Assembly: GCF_946892675.1 (NCBI RefSeq)
Contig: NZ_CAMPOV010000001.1
Location: 2,268,033 to 2,332,032 of the forward strand
Length of the DNA: 64,000 nt
Source of the DNA: Arthrobacter sp. Marseille-P9274
GTDB taxonomy: Bacteria; Actinomycetota; Actinomycetes; Actinomycetales; Micrococcaceae
Direction: 5' to 3'
Below the pieces are notes generated by a model that was not told the DNA's origin, did not search any database, and was given only the letters and a program-made list of their open reading frames with translations. Numbering within the stretch: the first letter of the stretch is position 1; each line of letters starts with the position of its first letter. Shown here one piece after another: positions 54,263 to 62,871 of the stretch. Position numbers and translations under genes: made by a program.

Positions 54263-55443
54263 TCGGCGCTCCCGGCGGGCGCACCGCCGTCGTCAACGGG
54301 TGTCTGGCCGACGTAGACCCGGGGCACCCGGGGACTGATCCGGGTGACGATCTCGTAGTTGATGGTGCCTGCCGCCGCGGCCCAGTCCGCCGCCCCCGGA
54401 ACGTCTTCGCCCGCGCCGAACAGGATGACTTCCTCACCGACGAGGTCGGGCGACTCCGCGGTCCGCAAGTCCACCACGAACTGATCCATCGCCACCCGCC
54501 CGACGACGTCGTAGCGTTTGCCTCCGATGGCCACCTGCGCGCCGCTGGCGTTGCGCGGGATGCCGTCCCCGTAGCCCATCGGCACCAGGACCAGCGTGCT
54601 GGGTCCCTCCGTCCGGTAGCGCAGCCCGTAGGATACGCCCTGGCCCTCCGGCACGCGCTTGCAGTTCGCCACCTTGGCGCGCAGCGTCATCGCGGGCCGA
54701 AGCTTGAGGTCTTCGGGGCGCTCGTTTTCGAAGGGGGAAAGGCCGTAAGTGCCAAGGCCCACGCGCACCATGTCGAAATGGGCGTCCGGCCGGCTCAGGG
54801 TCCCCGGCGTGTTGGCCAGGTGGCGGACTTCGAGGTCCATCCCGGCGTCCTCGGCGACGGCCACGGCTTCGCGGAAACGATCGATCTGCTCGTCCGTTTC
54901 CGGCCTGTGCGGCTCGTCCGCCACCGCCAGGTGGGAGAACACGCCGACCACGCGCAGCAGCCCCTCTTCCTGGAAGGCGGAGGCCTGGCCGATCAGCTCC
55001 TCCCAGCGGTCCGCCGGACAGCCGTTGCGCCCCAGGCCGGTGTCGATTTTAAGCTGCACCCGGGCAGGCCGCTGGACTTCCTGGGCGGCCGCCGCCACGT
55101 GTTCGAGTTCCCAGCCGGAGATGCCGATGTCGATGTTGGCCGTGATGGCGGCGGCGAAGTCGCTGTCCGGGGTGTGCAGCCAGGCCAGGATGGGAGCCTC
55201 GATGCCGGCCGCACGCAGGGCCAGGGCCTCGGTGATGTGGGCGACGCCCAACCAGGAGGCGCCGGCTTCCAGGGCCGCGCGTGCCACCGGCAGCGCTCCG
55301 TGGCCGTAGCCGTCCGCCTTGACCACCGCCATCACGCGGGCGGGCTCGGCCACTTGCAGGAACTGCCGGATGTTGTCCCGGATGGCCTCCAGATCGATGA
55401 CGGCCTGGCGGTCAAAACTCTCGGATGCTGCTGAATTCACCAT
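54259..55443 (-). CDS. alr: Alanine racemase
   Basis: PLP enzyme making D-alanine for peptidoglycan. 394 residues. The PLP Lys42 is in AVVKADGYGHG and the second catalytic Tyr272 is in GVSYGLRYRT; GYGDGIPRN and GRVAMDQFVVD are typical. It forms a 4-base overlap with tsaE, as in many actinobacteria. Confidence 0.96.
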   Translation of the reverse strand: MVNSAASESFDRQAVIDLEAIRDNIRQFLQVAEPARVMAVVKADGYGHGALPVARAALEAGASWLGVAHITEALALRAAGIEAPILAWLHTPDSDFAAAITANIDIGISGWELEHVAAAAQEVQRPARVQLKIDTGLGRNGCPADRWEELIGQASAFQEEGLLRVVGVFSHLAVADEPHRPETDEQIDRFREAVAVAEDAGMDLEVRHLANTPGTLSRPDAHFDMVRVGLGTYGLSPFENERPEDLKLRPAMTLRAKVANCKRVPEGQGVSYGLRYRTEGPSTLVLVPMGYGDGIPRNASGAQVAIGGKRYDVVGRVAMDQFVVDLRTAESPDLVGEEVILFGAGEDVPGAADWAAAAGTINYEIVTRISPRVPRVYVGQTPVDDGGAPAGSAE

Positions 55444-55527
55444 CCCATTCTTCCACCTGGTGCCCGCGGCGCCGCCCAGCCCGTCCGGCGATTGCGCAAA
55501 AGCACCAGCGGCGCAGCATCTGTGGAG

Positions 55528-55746
55528 TCAGAGTGGGCCGAGGTCGCCGAGCACCCGGCGGATGGCCAGCTCATGTGCCACGGCATTGAAGCGATAGAGT
55601 GTCTCGCCGTTCGCGGCCCGCAAGGCGTTGCACTCGCGGAACAACTCCTCGTTCACCCGCGCCTGAAGCTGCTCCAGCTCGATGCTGGTCAGGGCCGAGA
55701 GATCCTGCGGAAAATCGTCCGACGGTTTCAGGGCGGAAAACGGCAT
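55528..55746 (-). CDS. Small hypothetical protein, 72 residues
   Basis: ATG at 55746 follows AAAGGGA. Helical and soluble: SIELEQLQARVNEELFRECN and YRFNAVAHELAIRRVLGDLG. It lies upstream of alr on the same strand and may be cotranscribed. Conserved-looking but unassigned. Confidence 0.6.
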   Translation of the reverse strand: MPFSALKPSDDFPQDLSALTSIELEQLQARVNEELFRECNALRAANGETLYRFNAVAHELAIRRVLGDLGPL

Positions 55747-55924
55747 GCCCGGGTCCCTTTCTGAAGCTGCCCCACTGTCTGCGGTTGCTGCCGGCCGGTT
55801 CCCCACCACCCGCCGGATTACGACTTCTCCATTTGAACGCGCTTCTCCCCTTCCCGCAAGCCCCGGGTACCCCTCATTTGGCGCCCGGATAGACGGTGGA
55901 TGCAGCCGGTGCCAAGGTGGGACC

Positions 55925-56278
55925 ATGCCTACCGAGGATGATGTGCGCCGGCTCTGCCTGGACCTGGCGGGGGTAACCGAGCGGCCCAGCTGGGGCAGGC
56001 CGGCCTGGTTCGCCCGCACCCTGATGGCGCGGATCTGGGAGCCAGGCGTGCTGACCGTCAAGACCGACGAGCGCGAGGCCCTCGCGGGTACCGACCCGGA
56101 GGCCTTCTTCTGGACGCCGCACCACGAGCGGTCCCCCAACCTCGTGCTCGTCCGGCTGGACCGCGTCGCTCCGGACGAGCTCGCCGAGCTGCTCGACGAG
56201 TCCTACCGGATAGCAGGACCGCCCGGAAAAACCGGTCGTAGCGGCTTTTCCGGGCGGTCCGCAGACGGCGGGACCTAG
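55925..56278 (+). CDS. MmcQ/YjbR-family (DUF419) protein
   Basis: 117 residues from ATG at 55925. Family blocks: LCLDLAGVTERPSWGRPAWF, LTVKTDEREAL and FFWTPHHERSPNLVLVRLD. A CyaY-like fold possibly binding DNA; function unknown. The last codons overlap a strong terminator hairpin, so the final 20 residues are probably non-essential. Confidence 0.82.
   Translation: MPTEDDVRRLCLDLAGVTERPSWGRPAWFARTLMARIWEPGVLTVKTDEREALAGTDPEAFFWTPHHERSPNLVLVRLDRVAPDELAELLDESYRIAGPPGKTGRSGFSGRSADGGT
56216..56260. terminator. Bidirectional terminator between YjbR and MmpL genes
   Basis: GGACCGCCCGGAAAA (56216-56230) pairs perfectly with TTTTCCGGGCGGTCC (56246-56260). T-runs are inside the stem on both strands. 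It lies within the 3' end of the YjbR gene and 15 bases beyond the MmpL stop. Confidence 0.75.
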
Positions 56279-58917
56279 CGGACCCCGACGGGTTCCGGCT
56301 CGGGCTCCCGCGACGCCGGCGCCGGCGCGGACAGCTTGGCCCCTTCCACGTCCACATCCGGCAGGATCTTCTCCAGCCACCGCGGCATCCACCACACCGA
56401 CTTGCCCAGCAGGTGCATCGCCGCCGGGATCAGCGTCATGCGCACCACGAACGCGTCCAGCAGCACGCCGAGCGCGAGCCCGAAGCCGATCGGCCGGACC
56501 ATGGTCAGGTGGGAGAAGACGAACCCGGCGAAGACCGAGACCATGATGATCGCCGCGGCCGTGACCACCTTGGCGCCGTGGTTGAACCCGCTGACCACCG
56601 CCGCCCGGGCCTCCTCGCCGTGCGCGTAGGACTCGCGCATCCCGGAGACCAGGAACATCTGGTAGTCCATCGCCAGCCCGAACAGCACGCCGATCAGGAT
56701 CATCGGCAGGAAGCTCAGGATCGGGCCCGGATCGTGCACGCCGAAGATGCCGTCCAGCCAGCCCCACTGGTAGATCGCCACCACGGCGCCGAAGCTGGCA
56801 CCGAGCGAGAGCAGGAACCCGGCGGTCGCCAGCAGCGGCACCAGAATGGAGCGGAACACCAGCAGCAGCAGGATCAGCGACAGTCCGATCACGATCGCCA
56901 GGTATACCGGCATGGCATCGGCGAGCTTGTCGGACACGTCGATCTGCATCGCGGGCTGCCCGGTGACGGAAATTCCGACGCCGGTGCTCGCCTCGATCTC
57001 GCCGGCCTGGGCCCGCAGGTTGTGGACCAGGTCCTCGGTGCTCTCGGCGGCCGGTCCTTCCTCCGGGATGACCTGCAGCGCGGCGGTGCGGCCGTCGTCG
57101 CTGGTCCCGAACGGCACCGCCGCGGTCACATGGTCCAGGGCCCGCAGTTCGCGGGACACCTGCAGCAGCTTCTCGTCCGCCTCGCTGCCTTCCAGGCCGT
57201 CCGGCAGGTCTGCCACAACGACCAGCGGGCCGTTGATGCCCTCGCCGAAGCTCTCCCCAAGCTGGGTGTAGGCGCGGTAGGCGGTGGAATCGGCCGGCTC
57301 CGAGCTGCCGTCCGGCAGCCCCAGCCGCAGCTGCGTGGCCGGCACCGCCATCACACCAAGCAGCGCCACGCCGGCCACCAGCGCCAGCCAGGGCCGCCGG
57401 GTGACTACCCGAGCCCAGCTGCGCTTGGGGTCGTTCACCGAGGCTGGATCCGCCGTCGTTATTGCTGTGGTGCCGGCCGCGGGACCGGACATGCCCGCCC
57501 TGGCCCACGCCCGCTTCGAGAGGATGCGCTTGCCGATCACGGCGAGCATCGCCGGGGTCAGGGTGAGGGCAACGACGACGGCGACGGCCACCGTCGCGGC
57601 GCCGGCGAGTCCCAGCACGGTCAGGAACGGGATGCCGGGCACGGCGAGCGCTGCGAGCGCGATGATGACGGTCAGGCCGGCGAACAGCACGGCGTTGCCG
57701 GAGGTGCCGGTGGCGCGGCCGATGGATTCCTCCAGCGGCATGCCGGCCAGCAGCTGGGAGCGGTGCCGGTTGACGATGAACAGCGAGTAGTCGATGCCCA
57801 CGGCCAGGCCCAGCATCAGCGCCAGCACCGGCGAGATGGAGCTCATTTCCACGACACCCGAGAGCGCGATCGTGCCGCCGACGCCCACGCCGACGCCGAC
57901 GACCGCCATGAGCAGCGGCAGGCCCGCGGCGATCAGCGTGCCGAGCATGATGACCAGCACGGCTGCCGCGACGGCGATGCCGATGACCTCGGCGGCGCCG
58001 AAGAGCTGCGAAATGTCCTCGACGATGTCCTTGCTGTACTCGGCGTGCAGCCCGCTGACCAGCGCCGACTCGGTCACCTGCTGGACGGCCTCGCGGTCCT
58101 CCTTGGCAACCTCCATCATCGACTTCTCGAACTGGACCTGCATGACGGCGACGCTGCCGGTGTCGCTGACAAAGCGCACGCCCTCGGAGGACTGCTGCTG
58201 CAGCTTCGCGGCCTCCAGGTCGGCGACGCCGGACTCATAGTCGGAGCGGCCGTCCTCGAGCTGCTGCTCGGCGTCGTCCAGCCGGGCCTCGGCCGCCTCG
58301 AGCTGGGCCTTCTGCGGCTCCAGCTGCGCGCGCTGGGCCTCCAGCTGGGCACGGATCTGGGCTGCCATGGCGGGCTGTCCCGCGGCGTCGGCCTGGGCGG
58401 CCTGCGCCTCGGCGGCCTGCAGCTGCTCTTCGGCCGCTGCCAGCTGCGCCTTTCCGGGCTCCAGCTGCTCGCGTCCGGCATCCAGGTCCGCCCGGCCCTG
58501 GTCCAGCTTGGCCTCGGCCTCGTCGAGCTGGGCCTGGCCGTCGTCGATCTTCTGCGGGGCGTCATCCAGCGCGGACTGGAGCTCGAACGGGTCCGTCGCG
58601 CTCTTGACCGCGTCGAGCTCCCCCAGGTTCTTGGCCAGCCGGGCGACCGCGTCCCGCTGCTCGTTGCTGAACTCCCCGCCGTCGTCCGTGCTGAACACAA
58701 TGGTGCCCAGCCCGCCCGCGGCGTCCGGAAGGCTGTCCTGCAGCTCGTCGAGCACCTGCTGGGAGGGCGTGCCGGGAATGGTGAAGGTGTTGGAGAGCGT
58801 GCCGGCGAAGGCTGCCACGGATCCGCCGATGGCCACCATCACCGCCAGCCAGGCCGAGACGAACCACCAGCGTTTGCGGGCGGCGAGTTTGCCGAGCGAA
58901 TACAGCAGAGAAGCCAT
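56275..58917 (-). CDS. MMPL/RND-family membrane transporter
   Basis: Exports lipids or drugs across the cytoplasmic membrane, 880 residues. Twelve helices in two repeats. GLAVGIDYSLFIVNRHR and FGLAMDYQMFLVSGMRE carry the Asp-Tyr pairs used for proton relay in MmpL proteins. A long Ala/Glu/Gln-rich coiled coil (about residues 118-245) fills the first extracytoplasmic loop. It is paired with a TetR regulator. Confidence 0.92.
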   Translation of the reverse strand: MASLLYSLGKLAARKRWWFVSAWLAVMVAIGGSVAAFAGTLSNTFTIPGTPSQQVLDELQDSLPDAAGGLGTIVFSTDDGGEFSNEQRDAVARLAKNLGELDAVKSATDPFELQSALDDAPQKIDDGQAQLDEAEAKLDQGRADLDAGREQLEPGKAQLAAAEEQLQAAEAQAAQADAAGQPAMAAQIRAQLEAQRAQLEPQKAQLEAAEARLDDAEQQLEDGRSDYESGVADLEAAKLQQQSSEGVRFVSDTGSVAVMQVQFEKSMMEVAKEDREAVQQVTESALVSGLHAEYSKDIVEDISQLFGAAEVIGIAVAAAVLVIMLGTLIAAGLPLLMAVVGVGVGVGGTIALSGVVEMSSISPVLALMLGLAVGIDYSLFIVNRHRSQLLAGMPLEESIGRATGTSGNAVLFAGLTVIIALAALAVPGIPFLTVLGLAGAATVAVAVVVALTLTPAMLAVIGKRILSKRAWARAGMSGPAAGTTAITTADPASVNDPKRSWARVVTRRPWLALVAGVALLGVMAVPATQLRLGLPDGSSEPADSTAYRAYTQLGESFGEGINGPLVVVADLPDGLEGSEADEKLLQVSRELRALDHVTAAVPFGTSDDGRTAALQVIPEEGPAAESTEDLVHNLRAQAGEIEASTGVGISVTGQPAMQIDVSDKLADAMPVYLAIVIGLSLILLLLVFRSILVPLLATAGFLLSLGASFGAVVAIYQWGWLDGIFGVHDPGPILSFLPMILIGVLFGLAMDYQMFLVSGMRESYAHGEEARAAVVSGFNHGAKVVTAAAIIMVSVFAGFVFSHLTMVRPIGFGLALGVLLDAFVVRMTLIPAAMHLLGKSVWWMPRWLEKILPDVDVEGAKLSAPAPASREPEPEPVGVR

Positions 58918-58920
58918 GGT

Positions 58921-59562
58921 CTAGGAGTCCTTGGGGTTGATGCCGTTGATATTGAAGCCGCTGCGGAGCAGGCCGATGCTCTCCAGCAGGTGGTTGTGGA
59001 AGGCCAAAGGGTCCGGATTGCGCCCCGCGGCGGAGTCGGCGGCGGTCCGCATCGCGGCTTTGGCGCACGCCACCAGCGACCCGGCGAGCGCGCGGACCAG
59101 CAGTTCGCCGGCGGCCGCGCCGAGCCTGACGGTCAGCCCGTCTTCGAGCTTCTGCTGGGCGCTGTTCCAGAGCTGCAGCTGCATGCGCTCCAGCTGCGGG
59201 CTGTCTTCGGTCATGGCGTAGACCTCGCAGAGCACCGCCATCTGCTCCCGGCTCATGTCGCCGCCGAGGGTCGCCATCACCGCGTCCACGATGGGCTCAT
59301 CCGCCGGGCGTTCGTCCAGCCGGCTGAAGGCCTCGTCGAGGAACTCCTCGATCGGCCGGGCCACCGCCGCCTCGATGGAGGGGAAGTAGTTGAAGAAGGT
59401 GCGGCGGGAGACGCCGGCCGCGTCGGCCAGGGCGTCCACGGTGAAGCCCCCGGGCCCCTGCTCGCGGGCCAGACTCAAGGCCGCGGCGGAGATCGCGTCC
59501 CGGGTGGCCTGCTTGTTCAGTTCGCGGCGGCTCGGTGAAGCCGCGGATGTAGATTCCTGCAC
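58921..59562 (-). CDS. TetR-family transcriptional regulator
   Basis: 213 residues from GTG at 59562. The HTH is at about 20-68 (FTVDALADAAGVSRRTFFNY). It lies upstream of, and 3 bases from, the MmpL gene, so it probably represses an operon of itself and the pump in response to an exported compound. Confidence 0.9.
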   Translation of the reverse strand: MQESTSAASPSRRELNKQATRDAISAAALSLAREQGPGGFTVDALADAAGVSRRTFFNYFPSIEAAVARPIEEFLDEAFSRLDERPADEPIVDAVMATLGGDMSREQMAVLCEVYAMTEDSPQLERMQLQLWNSAQQKLEDGLTVRLGAAAGELLVRALAGSLVACAKAAMRTAADSAAGRNPDPLAFHNHLLESIGLLRSGFNINGINPKDS

Positions 59563-59583
59563 GCCACAACTTTAGGACCAAGC

Positions 59584-59615
59584 TTGCACTCGATGCAAAC
59601 TTGCCCACCATGCAA
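59584..59615. promoter_or_regulatory. Tandem TetR operator-like palindromes
   Basis: TTGCA-N5-TGCAA (59584-59598, perfect) is followed by TTGC-N7-GCAA (59601-59615), just upstream of the TetR start. Candidate autoregulatory sites. Confidence 0.6.
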
Positions 59616-59710
59616 TAGCACGCGCCTCAGTTGGGCGGGGCCGCTGGGGCGCGCCGGTTGCTCACTCCGAACCCTTGCCTGCCGGAGCACCATGGAGTGC
59701 ACTGGGAGTC

Positions 59711-60721
59711 ATGCGACTCCTGATTCTCGGCGGAACCGCCTGGCTCGGCGGCACCATCGCAGCGATTGCCGTCCGGCGCGGGCACGCTGTCACCTGCCTC
59801 GCCCGCGGATCCGGGAACTCCCCGCCCGCCGGCACGGAGTTCGTGCGCGCAGACCGCGACGCCCCGGAAGCCTACGCGGCGGTGGCGCAGCGGGACTGGG
59901 ACGCTGTCATCGACGTCTCGCGCCAGCCCGGCCAGGTCCGCGGAGCAGCCGCAGCGATGGCCCGCCGCGCCAGGCACTACACCTTCGTCTCCTCCGCCTC
60001 CGTCTACGCGGACCACGGCACGCCCGGTGCCGCCGAGGATGCCGGACTACTGCCGCCCCTGGACGGGGATGTCATGGACAGCATGGAGGTCTATGGGGAA
60101 GCAAAGGTTGCCTGCGAGCAGCACGTGCTGGCGCACTTCGGACCGAAGCGCAGCCTGATCGTGCGGTCCGGCCTCGTTGCCGGGCCGGGGGACGAAACCG
60201 GCCGCACCGGCTACTGGCCGCTGCGCTTCGCCCGACCGGCCGCCGAGGACGGCAGGGTCCTGGTCCCCGAGGCACCGGACCTCGCCACGCAGGTCGTCGA
60301 CGTCCGCGACCTGGCCGCCTGGATCGTCGGTGCCACGGCTCGGGGCGTCAGCGGGATCTTCAACGCAATGGGCGACGCCCTGCAGCTGGCGGAGCATCTG
60401 GCCGAGGCGCGCGGCGTCGCCGGACATACCGGCCCGCTTGTCGCCGCGGACCAGGACTGGCTGCTCGCCCACGGCGTACAACCGTGGATGGGCGCCAGGT
60501 CGCTGCCGCTGTGGCTGCCGCTGCCGGAGTACGCGGGCTTCAGTTCGCGCAGCACCGCCGCGGCGAAGGCGGCGGGCCTGTCCCTGCGGCCGCTGCGCGA
60601 GACGTTGGCGGACACCCTCGCCTGGGAACTGGAACGCGGCGCGGACCGGACGCGCGCCGCAGGCCTGAGCGCGGACGAGGAACGGGACCTGCTTCGGGCC
60701 CGGGCGTCGGATGCGGGCTGA
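59711..60721 (+). CDS. NAD-dependent epimerase/dehydratase family protein
   Basis: 336 residues from ATG at 59711, with GGGAG upstream. Rossmann motif LILGGTAWLGGTIAAIA, then VSSASVYAD with the catalytic-type YGEAK. Extended SDR of the isoflavone-reductase-like kind common in actinobacteria; substrate unknown. Confidence 0.85.
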   Translation: MRLLILGGTAWLGGTIAAIAVRRGHAVTCLARGSGNSPPAGTEFVRADRDAPEAYAAVAQRDWDAVIDVSRQPGQVRGAAAAMARRARHYTFVSSASVYADHGTPGAAEDAGLLPPLDGDVMDSMEVYGEAKVACEQHVLAHFGPKRSLIVRSGLVAGPGDETGRTGYWPLRFARPAAEDGRVLVPEAPDLATQVVDVRDLAAWIVGATARGVSGIFNAMGDALQLAEHLAEARGVAGHTGPLVAADQDWLLAHGVQPWMGARSLPLWLPLPEYAGFSSRSTAAAKAAGLSLRPLRETLADTLAWELERGADRTRAAGLSADEERDLLRARASDAG

Positions 60722-61427
60722 GGCACCGCGCGGAAGCACGAACGCCGGGCAGGGAGACGTGGATGCCGCCAATGGCCACGCGGACGCTGCCAGGGAAAAC
60801 AACGACGGCGACCGTCGCCTCGTGCGCCCGCCCGCGGACTGGTTTGTGCTGCTGGAGCGCGTCACGGCGGAGATCGCCGCACTGCTGGACAACCGGCGAA
60901 CCTGGCGGGACCTGCAGGCCCGGGGCACGGCCCTCGAATCGGAGGCGGCCGGGACGGACTACGGCTGGCTGGCTGAGCTCTACCACCGCGACGCGGCGCT
61001 CGGCATCCGCCGGATGGTCGACGGTGACCGCCGGACCGGCTCGTTCAAGCGGCTGCTGCAGAAGATGGCCGAGGAACCCAGGTTCCTGACCGAAGCCTGG
61101 TTCCTCGGCGACAGCACCGGCGCGCACCACGAGGACCTGGCCGCCGCTTTCCGGGAGCAGGCGGACCCCCTGCGCTTCGGCCACCTGAACCCGGCCGTCC
61201 CGCGCGCGGACCTCGCGGCATTGTCCAACGGGACCGCGGGCATCAAATGCTGGGTGGACCAGCACATCACCCACGCACAGCTGGATCCGCACTCAACCCA
61301 ACCTCCGCCGTCGGACATTGACGCGGCCCTCGACCTGCTCGCCGAACTGCTGGAGAAGTACACGTCCCTGCTCCGTCCCGGCGGCGCGGACCTGCCCGGT
61401 GCGGACGGGCTCACCCCCGGAACCTAA
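60711..61427 (+). CDS. Hypothetical protein, 238 residues
   Basis: ATG at 60711 overlaps the epimerase stop by 11 bases. All-helical, with a hydrophilic N-terminus. The C-terminal part (IKCWVDQHITHAQLDPHST, LDLLAELLEKYTSLL) vaguely recalls the AbiU2-like HEPN group, but the R-x4-6-H motif is not evident. Function unknown. Confidence 0.65.
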   Translation: MRAEAPRGSTNAGQGDVDAANGHADAARENNDGDRRLVRPPADWFVLLERVTAEIAALLDNRRTWRDLQARGTALESEAAGTDYGWLAELYHRDAALGIRRMVDGDRRTGSFKRLLQKMAEEPRFLTEAWFLGDSTGAHHEDLAAAFREQADPLRFGHLNPAVPRADLAALSNGTAGIKCWVDQHITHAQLDPHSTQPPPSDIDAALDLLAELLEKYTSLLRPGGADLPGADGLTPGT

Positions 61428-61559
61428 GGCCGGATTCGGCGGGCTCGTCGCTGGCCTCCGCCCCTCGTGCAGGCGAGGACCGCCGGGTGGCGCAGTCCCC
61501 CTCTGCTGCCCACCCGGCGGCCGGCTTTGTTGATACAACGACCGCGGAACCCCCTGCCG

Positions 61560-61994
61560 CTACTTGTGGACCATGCCGCCGGCATTGCGCGACTCGGCCG
61601 TCGCCAGCCGGTTCAGAGCCAGCGCACCGACGAGCAGGCCGAAGTCGCGCAGCGCCACGTCGAAGAAGCCGGGCAGGACCAGCAGGTTGATGATGATGCC
61701 GAGGAGCCAGGCCGCCACGACGAGTGAGCCGATTCGCGGCCGCCACGCGACGAGCACGCCGGCCAGGATCTCGACCACGCCCACCCCGTACATGAACTGC
61801 TGGGCGGAGACCGGGATGACCTGGGTTGCAACCGGAGCGAGGTACTGAGTCCAGTCGGTGAGCAGGTTCGCGAACTTATCGAGTCCGAAGAGAATCGGGG
61901 CGATGGTGAAGACGGTGCGGAGGAGCAGGAAGGCCTGGCGGGCCGGGCTGTGTACGCCCGCGCGGGTGGCAGTGCTGGGCTGGTGGGTGACCAT
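61560..61994 (-). CDS. DoxX-like membrane protein
   Basis: 144 residues from ATG at 61994, with AAAGGA upstream. Four helices of the DoxX type: FLLLRTVFTIAPILFGLDKF, MYGVGVVEILAGVLVAW, LVVAAWLLGIIINLLVLPG and FGLLVGALALNRL. DoxX-like proteins act in redox stress handling. Divergent from the HTH regulator with completely overlapping promoters. Confidence 0.85.
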   Translation of the reverse strand: MVTHQPSTATRAGVHSPARQAFLLLRTVFTIAPILFGLDKFANLLTDWTQYLAPVATQVIPVSAQQFMYGVGVVEILAGVLVAWRPRIGSLVVAAWLLGIIINLLVLPGFFDVALRDFGLLVGALALNRLATAESRNAGGMVHK

Positions 61995-62003
61995 GACCAA
62001 TCC

Positions 62004-62054
62004 TTTCTAAAAATAGTGATACTTGACTTTAGAAAGCCCGATCTGTTATGTCAA
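62004..62054. promoter_or_regulatory. Overlapping divergent promoters with inverted repeat
   Basis: Plus strand: TTGACT (62023-62028), 17 bases, TTATGT (62046-62051) for the regulator. Minus strand: TTGACA (62054-62049), 17 bases, TAAAGT (62031-62026) for doxX. The two promoters occupy the same DNA. TTTCTAAA (62004-62011) and TTTAGAAA (62028-62035) form a perfect inverted repeat, probably the operator. Confidence 0.75.
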
Positions 62055-62084
62055 TGGTTCTTGTTTTTAGAGTAGGATTTTTCC

Positions 62085-62750
62085 ATGGGACATCGCAGCC
62101 ATCCGGACGCCGTCGCGGCCATTGCCGCGCTGGCGGACGCCTCCCGCCGCGCCGTGTACGAGTTCGTCCTCGCCGCGACTGCCCCGGTGAGCCGGGACGA
62201 CGTCGCCGGCGGCCTCGGCATGGTGCGCGGCACGGCCGCCTTCCACCTGGACCGGCTGGCGCGCGAAGAACTGCTCACCGTCACCTACCGAAGGCTGACC
62301 GGGCGCAGCGGCCCGGGCTCCGGCCGCCCCACCAAGCTCTACGCCCCCACCGTCCGCGAGGTCTCGGTCAGCCTGCCCCAGCGGCACTACGACCTGGCGG
62401 CGGAACTGCTGGCTGCGGCGGTGGAGGAATCGACCCGCACCGGCGAGCCCGTGCAGGAGGCCCTCAGCCACGCCGCGGCCCAAGCCGGCCGGGCCATCGG
62501 CTCCGAGGGCGAACTGGAGGACGCCCTGGCGCACTACGGGTACCAGCCGGTACGCGAAGAAGACGGCAGCATCATCATGCGCAACTGCCCGTTCCACAGG
62601 ATTTCGAAGACGCACACCGCGACTGTCTGCGGCATGAACCTCGACCTGCTCGGCGCCGCCGCAGCCGCGTCCGGCCAGGGCGGCTCCACGGCCGTCCTTG
62701 ATCCCGCCCCGGGCCGCTGCTGCGTGCGCATCCTCCCGCCGGCGGACTGA
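62085..62750 (+). CDS. HTH transcriptional regulator with C-terminal Cys cluster
   Basis: 221 residues. The ArsR/SufR-like winged HTH spans about 8-90 (DDVAGGLGMVRGTAAFHLDR). The C-terminal domain carries Cys168, Cys182, Cys212 and Cys213 (NCPFHRISKTHTATVC; GRCCVRI), like actinobacterial regulators that hold an Fe-S cluster or sense NO/redox. It probably controls itself and doxX. The metal or cluster is inferred. Confidence 0.85.
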   Translation: MGHRSHPDAVAAIAALADASRRAVYEFVLAATAPVSRDDVAGGLGMVRGTAAFHLDRLAREELLTVTYRRLTGRSGPGSGRPTKLYAPTVREVSVSLPQRHYDLAAELLAAAVEESTRTGEPVQEALSHAAAQAGRAIGSEGELEDALAHYGYQPVREEDGSIIMRNCPFHRISKTHTATVCGMNLDLLGAAAAASGQGGSTAVLDPAPGRCCVRILPPAD

Positions 62751-62871
62751 GCACCCGCTGGATTCGGCGGACTGAACCTCGGGCCGAGGCAAAGGACTGA
62801 GCACGGGGAGAACGCTCTAAGACCAAGGCATCGGCGGACCGAGTGCACGCGGACGAGTCGGCAGTCTCAGG

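Noticed and set aside
56413-59538. Very long open frame (over 1000 codons) opposite the MmpL and TetR genes
   Set aside because: Composition is His/Arg/Gln-rich shadow coding; the other strand encodes recognisable proteins with ribosome sites.
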